A stretch of DNA of 13,921 bases from JBLHKE01 sp047619485 (GTDB lineage: Bacteria > Verrucomicrobiota > Verrucomicrobiia > Verrucomicrobiales > DEV007), in assembly GCA_047619485.1 (NCBI GenBank), contig JBLHKE010000117.1:1-13921 (forward strand), given 5' to 3'. The position numbers were made by a program, and so were the translations under genes. This document shows positions 7,965 to 13,921 of this stretch, one piece after another. Position 1 is the first letter of the stretch. Each line of letters starts with the position of its first letter. The notes under the pieces were generated by a model. It had not been told where the DNA came from. It ran no database searches and saw only the letters and a program-made list of their open reading frames with translations.

Positions 7965-8593
7965 CTCCGGCTGATCCGACGGTGTTCTTGGTCGATGATG
8001 ACCCTTCCGTCCTGAAAGGTCTGTCGCGACTACTGCGCTCGTCTGGACACCGTGTCGAGGCCTTCGATTCACCCAGAGAATTTCTTCGGGAACACGACCC
8101 ACAGGCAGCGGGCTGCCTCGTGCTCGACCTGGCGATGCCCGGCCTGACCGGGCTGGAACTCCAACAGGCGCTGGCAGAAAAGGGTTGCGCGCTGCCGATC
8201 ATCTTCCTCACCGGTCGCGGAGACATTCCCTCCAGCGTGACGGCGCTCAAACGCGGGGCAGCGGATTTCCTCACCAAGCCGATCCACGACGCTTGCCTCC
8301 TGGCCGCCGTCGCTGCCGCCATCGAGAAGGACCGGGTCGCCCGGGAGGAACGTGCCAGACTCGACGAGATCCGTTCCCGATTCGAGACGCTGACGCCAAG
8401 GGAAAAGGAAGTCATGCTCCACGTCGTCTCTGGCCACCTCAACAAACAGATCGCCGGCGACCTCGGCACCGTCGAAAAAACCATCAAGGTCCACCGATCC
8501 CGCGTCATGGCCAAGATGGGCGTGAAATCGTTGGCGGAGCTCGTCTGGCTAGCCGAACGGTTGGCGATTAGCCCCAAGCCGCCGAAGGACTGA
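7961..8593 (+). CDS. FixJ/NarL-type response regulator (receiver + LuxR-type HTH)
   Basis: A 210-residue DNA-binding response regulator. The N-terminal receiver has the acidic pocket V-D-D-D (11-14), phosphoacceptor Asp56 in V-L-D-L-A-M-P-G, the switch Thr84 and Lys106. The C-terminal LuxR-type domain (about 143-205) has L-T-P-R-E-K-E-V-M, then N-K-Q-I-A-G-D-L-G-T-V-E-K-T-I-K-V-H-R-S-R-V as the helix-turn-helix. The T-V-E-K-T-I-K-V-H-R wording is typical of FixJ, TodT and StyR relatives. Its ATG overlaps the kinase stop (ATGA at 7961-7964), which implies translational coupling and a cognate pair. A G-rich stretch in the kinase tail (about 7949-7954) can serve as ribosome-binding site. It probably activates its own operon and perhaps the divergent envelope genes, but the targets are not known. 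Confidence 0.93.
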   Translation: MTPADPTVFLVDDDPSVLKGLSRLLRSSGHRVEAFDSPREFLREHDPQAAGCLVLDLAMPGLTGLELQQALAEKGCALPIIFLTGRGDIPSSVTALKRGAADFLTKPIHDACLLAAVAAAIEKDRVAREERARLDEIRSRFETLTPREKEVMLHVVSGHLNKQIAGDLGTVEKTIKVHRSRVMAKMGVKSLAELVWLAERLAISPKPPKD

Positions 8594-8598
8594 GCCCT

Positions 8599-8616
8599 AT
8601 TGGACTAAGGTCCAAT
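8599..8616. promoter_or_regulatory. Perfect 7+7 dyad between the two response-regulator genes
   Basis: ATTGGACTAAGGTCCAAT is a perfect inverted repeat of 7 bases each side with a 4-base centre. It begins 6 bases after the FixJ-type regulator's stop and ends 35 bases before the next start. The size and symmetry suit a dimeric helix-turn-helix regulator, so it may be an operator for an internal promoter. It could equally fold as a small mRNA hairpin that lowers expression of the downstream genes. No second copy was noticed in the window. Confidence 0.45.
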
Positions 8617-8650
8617 TTCACCCAGCTGCCGTCGGAGGTAAGATCTATAC

Positions 8651-9049
8651 TTGATCGAGAGAAAATTTATCGTGGGCATCGTCGATGACGACTCGTCCGT
8701 GCGCAAGGCGCTGACGCGGCTGATGCGTTCGGCTGGCCTGGACGTGGCGACATTCGCATCCGGTGCCGAATTTCTGGAATTCGTGCAGACTGGCGAGCCC
8801 GACTGCGTCGTGCTCGACCTACACATGCCGGGCATAAACGGCTTCGACGTGCTCGCCGAGCTGGCCGCGGCGGGATCGCCCCTGCCGGTAATCGTCATCA
8901 CCGGGCATGATTCGGAGGATGCACACGCCCGCGCCATGGCCGCCAACCCCGCCGCCTACCTGACCAAACCGGTCAATGACCAGACGCTGCTCGACGTGAT
9001 CAGCACCGCGATCGCCGACGCGAAATTGAAATCCTCGCCCCTCTCATGA
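8651..9049 (+). CDS. Stand-alone receiver-domain response regulator (CheY-like)
   Basis: A 132-residue single receiver domain with no output domain. The start is a TTG: an in-frame TAA at 8639-8641 leaves no ATG or GTG before the conserved V-G-I-V-D-D-D strand, and GGAGG at 8634-8638 lies 12 bases upstream, somewhat far. All phosphorylation residues are present: V-D-D-D (11-14), Asp56 in V-L-D-L-H-M-P-G, Thr84 and Lys106. These fall at exactly the same numbers as in the preceding FixJ-type regulator. The two receivers are clearly related (for example S-V-x-K-x-L-x-R-L-x-R-S), consistent with duplication. It could be a phosphate sink, a competitor for the kinase, or an adaptor that signals by protein contact. 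The neighbouring kinase is the likely phosphodonor. The stop overlaps the next gene by 4 bases. Confidence 0.88.
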   Translation: MIERKFIVGIVDDDSSVRKALTRLMRSAGLDVATFASGAEFLEFVQTGEPDCVVLDLHMPGINGFDVLAELAAAGSPLPVIVITGHDSEDAHARAMAANPAAYLTKPVNDQTLLDVISTAIADAKLKSSPLS

Positions 9050-10146
9050 AGCCGCTCCTCGTCATCGTTACCAGCCTCGCCCTGGTCGTCATGCAGGGTT
9101 GCAAGCCTCCCGCCGAGGACGCCACGCCCCCGCGTCCAGCCGAACACGCCACGCCCCCGCACGACGCCCCCGCAGGCATGGCCTGGATCCCTGGCGGCAG
9201 CTTCACCATGGGCAGCGAACTCCCCGGCAGCCGCAAGAACGAACAGCCGACCCTCAAGGTCAAGATCGATGCCTTCTGGCTAGATGTCCACGACGTGACC
9301 AACGCGGAGTTCCGCAAATTCGTCGAGGCGACCAAATACCAGACCACCGCAGAACGCCCGGTGGATTGGGAAGAGATCAAGAAGCAGGTCGCCCCCGGCA
9401 CGCCGAAACCGCCTGACGAGTATCTGCAACCGGGCTCGATGGTCTTCACGCCGACCGACGGCGCAGTCGATCTGAACCAAATGAATGGCTGGTGGCTCTG
9501 GACCCCCGGTACGAGTTGGCAGCACCCAGAAGGCCCCAGCAGCGATCTCACCGGCCGCGAGCAGCATCCGGTCGTGCAGGTTTCCTGGGACGACGCCGTC
9601 GCCTACGCCAAATGGGCTGGCAAGCGCCTGCCGACCGAGGCCGAGTGGGAATTTGCAGCGCGCGGCGGACTCGACGGCAAGCGCTTCGCGTGGGGTGACG
9701 AATTCAAACCCGACGGCAAATTCATGGCGAATACGTGGACCGGCGATTTCCCCTACCACAACACCAAAGAGGATCTTTTCGACCGCACCTCCCCGGTGCA
9801 GACCTATCCGCCGAACGGCTACGGGCTCTGCGACATGGGTGGCAATGTCTGGAATTGGGTGAGCGACTACTACCGTTTCGACACCCATGCCCGGCAGAAA
9901 CTGGAACCGTCCTGTCACAACCCGCAGGGACCGAAATCCAGCTACAACCCCGGCCATCCCCACCAGTCCGTAGAGCGTGTCACCAAGGGCGGTTCGTTCC
10001 TGTGCCACGTCGATTACTGCGAGAGCTACCGCCCCAGCGCCCGCCGCGGCACCCCGCCCGACACCGGCATGAGCCACATCGGCTTCCGCTGCGCGAAGGA
10101 TGTCGGCAAGGCCTCTGAGTCACCCAAAACCAAAATAGAAAAGTAG
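9046..10146 (+). CDS. Lipoprotein formylglycine-generating enzyme (FGE/SUMF1 family)
   Basis: A 366-residue member of the SUMF1/EgtB/PvdO sulfatase-modifying fold. It starts at an ATG overlapping the receiver gene's stop (ATGA at 9046-9049). Residues 1-19 form a lipoprotein signal with V-M-Q-G-C, lipid-bearing Cys19, then a Pro/Ala linker (20-43) containing two near-copies of A-T-P-P. The fold signature runs from M-A-W-I-P-G-G-S-F-T-M-G-S (45-57) through R-L-P-T-E-A-E-W-E-F-A-A-R (194-206) and M-G-G-N-V-W-N-W-V-S-D (264-274) to H-I-G-F-R-C-A (344-350). Cys320 and Cys325 in F-L-C-H-V-D-Y-C match the copper-binding, redox-active C-x4-C pair of true FGE (Cys336 and Cys341 in human FGE). It should therefore oxidise the motif cysteine of a sulfatase to formylglycine. 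The sulfatase gene starts 14 bases downstream and is the obvious client. A surface-anchored FGE would act outside the cytoplasm. Confidence 0.9.
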   Translation: MKPLLVIVTSLALVVMQGCKPPAEDATPPRPAEHATPPHDAPAGMAWIPGGSFTMGSELPGSRKNEQPTLKVKIDAFWLDVHDVTNAEFRKFVEATKYQTTAERPVDWEEIKKQVAPGTPKPPDEYLQPGSMVFTPTDGAVDLNQMNGWWLWTPGTSWQHPEGPSSDLTGREQHPVVQVSWDDAVAYAKWAGKRLPTEAEWEFAARGGLDGKRFAWGDEFKPDGKFMANTWTGDFPYHNTKEDLFDRTSPVQTYPPNGYGLCDMGGNVWNWVSDYYRFDTHARQKLEPSCHNPQGPKSSYNPGHPHQSVERVTKGGSFLCHVDYCESYRPSARRGTPPDTGMSHIGFRCAKDVGKASESPKTKIEK

Positions 10147-10160
10147 AAGACCACCAAACC

Positions 10161-11756
10161 ATGATAAAGAAACCAAAAAACTGGCGAGTATTACTCGCCG
10201 CCACAGCCATGCTGGCCGCCAGCGGCGCCCCGGCGCTCGCGCAGGCCAAGAAGGCCGCGAAAGCGCCGTTCATAGACCCCACTAAACCCAACATCCTCGT
10301 TGTCTGGGGCGACGACGTCGGCTGGTTCAACATCAGCGCCTACAACATGGGCATGATGGGCTACAAGACGCCCAACATCGACCGCATCGCCAAGGACGGC
10401 GCGACGTTCACCGACTGGTATGGCGGGCAATCCTGCACCGCCGGCCGCGCCGCGTTCATCACCGGGCAATCGCCAATCCGCACCGGCCTCACCAAGGTCG
10501 GCCTGCCAGGCGCTCCCGAGGGGATGCAGAAAGAAGACCCGACGGTCGCCACCCTGCTCAAGGCACAGGGCTACATGACCGGCCAGTTCGGCAAGAACCA
10601 CCTCGGCGACCGCGACGAGATGCTCCCGACCAAGCACGGCTTCGACGAGTTCTACGGCAACCTCTACCACCTCAACGCGGAGGAGGAGCCGGAGAACCCC
10701 GACTACCCGAAGGACCCGGCTTTCAAGAAGCAATTCGGCCCGAAGGGCGTCATCTCCAGCATTGCCGACGGCAAGACGGAGGACACCGGCCCGCTGACCA
10801 AGAAACGCATGGAGACCATCGATGAAGAGGTCACTGCGAAGACCCTGGACTTCATGGATCGCGCCCAGGCGGCGAAGAAGCCGTTCTTCATCTGGTGGAA
10901 CTCCACTCGCATGCACGTCTGGACCCATCTCAAAGAGGGAGCAGAGGGCGTCACCGGTCTCGGCATCTACCCGGACGGGATGGTCGAGCACGACGGGCAC
11001 GTCGGCCAACTGCTCGACAAACTCGACGATCTCGGGATCGCCGACAACACCATCGTCATGTATTCGACCGACAACGGTGCCGAGATGATGACCTGGCCGG
11101 ACGGCGGCACCACCCCGTTCCGCGGCGAAAAGAACACCAACTGGGAAGGCGGCTACCGCGTCCCTACCCTCATCCGCTGGCCTGGAGTGATCGAGCCAGG
11201 AACGATCGTCAACGACATCGGTTCCCACGAGGACATGCTACCGACCCTGGTCGCCGCCGCTGGCGACGCCACAGTCAAGGCAGACATGCTCAAGGGGCGC
11301 AAGGTCGGCGCCATGACCTACAAGGTGCACATCGATGGCTACGATCTAGGCCCCGCCCTCAAGGACAAGACTAAAGAAGTCGAATGGCCGCGCAAGGAGT
11401 TCCTCTACTGGACCGACGACGGCAGCGTGGCTGCGCTGCGCTACAACAACTGGAAGATGGTGTTTCTCGAGCAGCGCGGACACGGCTTTGACGTCTGGCA
11501 GGAGCCGTTCGTCGAGCTGCGCTTGCCGAAGCTGTTTAACCTGCGCACCGATCCCTTCGAACGCGCCGACCACGAGGCGATGTCCTACCCCAAGTGGCGC
11601 TTTGAGCGCGCGTTCCTGATCGCCCCGGCGGCTGCCTACGTCGGCAAGTGGCTGCAGAGCTTCAAGGACTTCCCTCCTCGCCAAGAGCCGGGAAGCTTCA
11701 ACCTGAGCCGCGTCATGGAATCCGTGAAAGCTGGCGCCAAGGGCACCGGCAACTGA
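10161..11756 (+). CDS. Secreted sulfatase (arylsulfatase family, formylglycine type)
   Basis: A 531-residue type I sulfatase of the alkaline-phosphatase superfamily, predicted to hydrolyse sulfate esters outside the cytoplasm. Residues 1-28 are a Sec signal peptide (K-K-P-K-N-W-R, hydrophobic core, A-L-A before Gln28). Metal ligands are visible in V-V-W-G-D-D-V-G (Asp51, Asp52) and S-T-D-N-G (Asp304, Asn305). The modification motif is S-C-T-A-G-R with Cys92 as formylglycine precursor, followed by A-A-F-I-T-G-Q; alanine replaces the commoner proline at motif position 3, a known variant. Other active-site candidates are Lys145 and His147 in G-K-N-H-L-G-D. The length is normal for arylsulfatases of this group. 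It lies 14 bases after the FGE gene, and a strong terminator follows. The substrate cannot be read from sequence; the propeller kinase upstream hints at a sulfated polysaccharide, but small aryl sulfates are also possible. Confidence 0.93.
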   Translation: MIKKPKNWRVLLAATAMLAASGAPALAQAKKAAKAPFIDPTKPNILVVWGDDVGWFNISAYNMGMMGYKTPNIDRIAKDGATFTDWYGGQSCTAGRAAFITGQSPIRTGLTKVGLPGAPEGMQKEDPTVATLLKAQGYMTGQFGKNHLGDRDEMLPTKHGFDEFYGNLYHLNAEEEPENPDYPKDPAFKKQFGPKGVISSIADGKTEDTGPLTKKRMETIDEEVTAKTLDFMDRAQAAKKPFFIWWNSTRMHVWTHLKEGAEGVTGLGIYPDGMVEHDGHVGQLLDKLDDLGIADNTIVMYSTDNGAEMMTWPDGGTTPFRGEKNTNWEGGYRVPTLIRWPGVIEPGTIVNDIGSHEDMLPTLVAAAGDATVKADMLKGRKVGAMTYKVHIDGYDLGPALKDKTKEVEWPRKEFLYWTDDGSVAALRYNNWKMVFLEQRGHGFDVWQEPFVELRLPKLFNLRTDPFERADHEAMSYPKWRFERAFLIAPAAAYVGKWLQSFKDFPPRQEPGSFNLSRVMESVKAGAKGTGN

Positions 11757-11778
11757 TGCTCCGCTGATCCAACCCTCC

Positions 11779-11814
11779 GGGCCGCACCTGTCCTATCCGG
11801 GTGCGGCCCTTTTT
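11779..11814 (+). terminator. Intrinsic terminator after the sulfatase gene
   Basis: GGGCCGCACC (11779-11788) and GGTGCGGCCC (11800-11809) form a perfect 10-base GC-rich stem with an 11-base loop, followed directly by five T (11810-11814). It is the clearest Rho-independent terminator in the window and marks the end of the kinase-to-sulfatase transcription unit. Confidence 0.93.
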
Positions 11815-11830
11815 GCAATTCACTCGCCCC

Positions 11831-12785
<955 letters not shown>

Positions 12786-12790
<5 letters not shown>

Positions 12791-12856
12791 ACAGAAGATC
12801 GCGAAGATCGCAAAGAATTATGAAAAATTCCCCTCCTTCGCGTCCTTCTGTTCAAA
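12786..12856. repeat. 71-base imperfect palindromic repeat between the MoxR and DUF58 genes
   Basis: The left arm (12786-12806, containing GAACAGAAG and CGCGAAG) and right arm (12836-12856, containing CTTCGCG and CTTCTGTTC) match as inverted complements at 19 of 21 positions. The 29-base centre carries a smaller GAATT/AATTC pair. The left arm includes the MoxR stop codon (TGA, 12788-12790). Its compact palindromic form in an intergenic gap suggests a REP- or MITE-like dispersed element. I recall similar GAACAGAAG/GCGAAG strings in Verrucomicrobia intergenic DNA, but this cannot be checked here. Confidence 0.7.
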
Positions 12857-12861
12857 ACTCC

Positions 12862-13776
12862 ATGGCGCGCACTACTATCACCCTCGACGAACTCATCCTC
12901 CTCCAGGCCGACGCCCGCGGGTTCTCCTTCCTGCCGCGCCAGCCCGTCCACTCCCTGCTATCTGGGAAACACGCTTCCCGGCTGCGCGGACGCGGGCTCG
13001 CCTTCGAAGAACTGCGCCACTACGCACAGGGGGACGATGTTCGGACGATCGATTGGAAGGCCACCGCAAGGCTGCGCAAAACCCACGTCCGCGTCTATGC
13101 GGAAGAGCGCGAGCGGCCCGTGTTGCTCGTCGTCGACCAGCGCTCGCCGATGTTTTTCGGCAGTCGCCGCGCCATGAAATCGGTCGCGGCGGCCGAGGTC
13201 ACCGCGCTCGCCACCTGGCGCACCTTGCAGGTTGGAGATCGCGTGGGCGGCATCATTTTCGGCGACGACGAAATCATCGATCTGCGCCCGCAACGCAGCC
13301 AGACGGCGGGGCTGCGGCTTTTGCACGAGGTCGCGCGTCTCAACCAGTCGCTTGCAAAAGGTGATGGGAATCGGGTCACCACCACCCTCAACCAGGCGCT
13401 CGCGGCAGCTGCCCGGCGCGCAAATCACGATCACCTGGTCGTCGTGATCAGCGATCTCGACGGGGCGGATGAGGAGACCGAGCGCCTCGCGACGCGCATC
13501 GCCGCCCACAATGACGTCATCGTCGCCGCCATCTACGACCCGCTCGGCGCGACGCTGCAGAGCCGCCCGGGAATGGTCGCAGCGACACCGGCCGGACAGC
13601 TCAGCCTCCCTGCCGGAGGTGCCTTTCAGACCTCGTTCCGGCAGGCATTCGATGCCGTTCTCGACCGTTGGTATACGATCTTCCGCTCCCTGCGCGTCCC
13701 GATCCTGCCAATCTCGACTGCCGAACCACCCGCCCAGCAACTGCGCGAGCTGTTCGGCCAGCACCTCAAACCGTGA
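12862..13776 (+). CDS. DUF58 domain protein (MoxR partner)
   Basis: A 304-residue protein. The ATG at 12862 (M-A-R-T-T-I-T-L-D-E-L) is preferred. Earlier in-frame starts at 12787 (TTG) and 12820 (ATG) would translate the palindromic repeat into a low-complexity Arg/Ser/Pro leader. The DUF58 signature G-D-D-V-R-T-I-D-W-K-A-T-A-R (57-70) is clear, preceded by G-R-G-L-A-F-E-E-L-R-H-Y (44-55). A von Willebrand A-like fold follows, starting at V-L-L-V-V-D-Q-R-S (Asp92). The usual metal-site D-x-S-x-S is not intact here. A second strand, V-V-V-I-S-D-L-D, is seen near 193-200. No membrane helix is visible, so it is probably cytoplasmic or peripheral. It is expected to work with the MoxR ATPase upstream and the DUF4381 membrane protein downstream. 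Confidence 0.92.
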   Translation: MARTTITLDELILLQADARGFSFLPRQPVHSLLSGKHASRLRGRGLAFEELRHYAQGDDVRTIDWKATARLRKTHVRVYAEERERPVLLVVDQRSPMFFGSRRAMKSVAAAEVTALATWRTLQVGDRVGGIIFGDDEIIDLRPQRSQTAGLRLLHEVARLNQSLAKGDGNRVTTTLNQALAAAARRANHDHLVVVISDLDGADEETERLATRIAAHNDVIVAAIYDPLGATLQSRPGMVAATPAGQLSLPAGGAFQTSFRQAFDAVLDRWYTIFRSLRVPILPISTAEPPAQQLRELFGQHLKP

Positions 13777-13807
13777 GCCTCTGAACTCCCTCCCCTCTTT
13801 TCGTGAT

Positions 13808-13921
13808 TTGAACGACTCCGCCACCAGCCTCGACCAACTGCACGACCTCGCAGTACCACCCGAAATCTCCTGGTGGCCGCTTGCGCCGGGTGGGTATTGC
13901 GTTGCCGCCGCCATCGCGATC
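13808..13921 (+). CDS. DUF4381 domain membrane protein, N-terminal part (cut by window end)
   Basis: An open frame runs off the right edge after 38 codons. It reads S-L-D-Q-L-H-D-L-A-V-P-P-E-I-S-W-W-P-L-A-P-G at residues 7-28, then begins a hydrophobic segment (V-A-A-A-I-A-I). The L-D-Q-L-x-D-x-x-x-P-P-x-x-S-W-W-P-x-A-P-G pattern followed by a membrane helix is the start of DUF4381 proteins, which commonly follow DUF58 genes in MoxR clusters. The only plausible start codon is the TTG at 13808; upstream in the same frame I find no ATG, GTG or TTG before the end of the DUF58 gene. No Shine-Dalgarno sequence is visible. The next genes are expected to encode von Willebrand A (BatA/BatB-like) proteins, but that lies outside the window. 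Confidence 0.75.
   Translation, partial: MNDSATSLDQLHDLAVPPEISWWPLAPGGYCVAAAIAI

Noticed and set aside
10191..11228. Long minus-strand open frame (345 codons) opposite the sulfatase gene
   Set aside because: It is antisense to a convincing sulfatase, shows no domain motif, and is expected from high-GC third positions.
12958..13914. Long minus-strand open frame (318 codons) opposite the DUF58 gene
   Set aside because: Shadow of the DUF58 and DUF4381 reading frames; no motif or signal seen.

Overview
The window is GC-rich, densely coding bacterial DNA. Predicted exported proteins and lipoproteins are common, and clear Shine-Dalgarno sequences are rare. Three things together suggest the Verrucomicrobiota or a relative in the PVC group: a propeller sensor kinase beside a secreted sulfatase and a formylglycine-generating enzyme, a MoxR/DUF58/DUF4381 cluster, and a palindromic intergenic repeat containing GAACAGAAG and CGCGAAG. 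This assignment is inference; there is no rRNA or other phylogenetic marker here.

Layout. (1) Positions 1-198 hold the C-terminal end of a DDE transposase whose body lies off the left edge. It is followed by about 160 bases of non-coding DNA with a strong near-palindrome. (2) Positions 362-4474, minus strand, hold three genes for exported proteins. In transcription order they are a probable outer-membrane beta-barrel, a periplasmic coiled-coil protein with an internal duplication, and a lipoprotein alpha/beta hydrolase with a GHSMG nucleophile elbow. (3) Positions 4713-11756, plus strand, hold five closely spaced genes. They encode a 1083-residue propeller/Y_Y_Y sensor histidine kinase, a FixJ-type response regulator (4-base overlap), a stand-alone receiver domain, a lipoprotein formylglycine-generating enzyme (4-base overlap) and a secreted sulfatase. 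A strong intrinsic terminator closes the set. (4) Positions 11831-13921, plus strand, hold the start of a Bat-like cluster: a MoxR AAA+ ATPase, a DUF58 protein, and the first 38 codons of a DUF4381 membrane protein cut by the window edge.

The most interesting block is region 3. It looks like a self-contained sense-and-respond module: a periplasmic sensor that probably reads a ligand such as a glycan fragment, two receivers, and an exported sulfatase encoded beside its own exported activating enzyme. Both catalytic cysteines of the activating enzyme are present, and the sulfatase carries a CTAGR modification motif. In region 4 a 71-base imperfect inverted repeat sits exactly between the MoxR and DUF58 genes and supplies the MoxR stop codon. 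No tRNA, rRNA or CRISPR array was seen, and no stretch over 300 bases lacks a gene.
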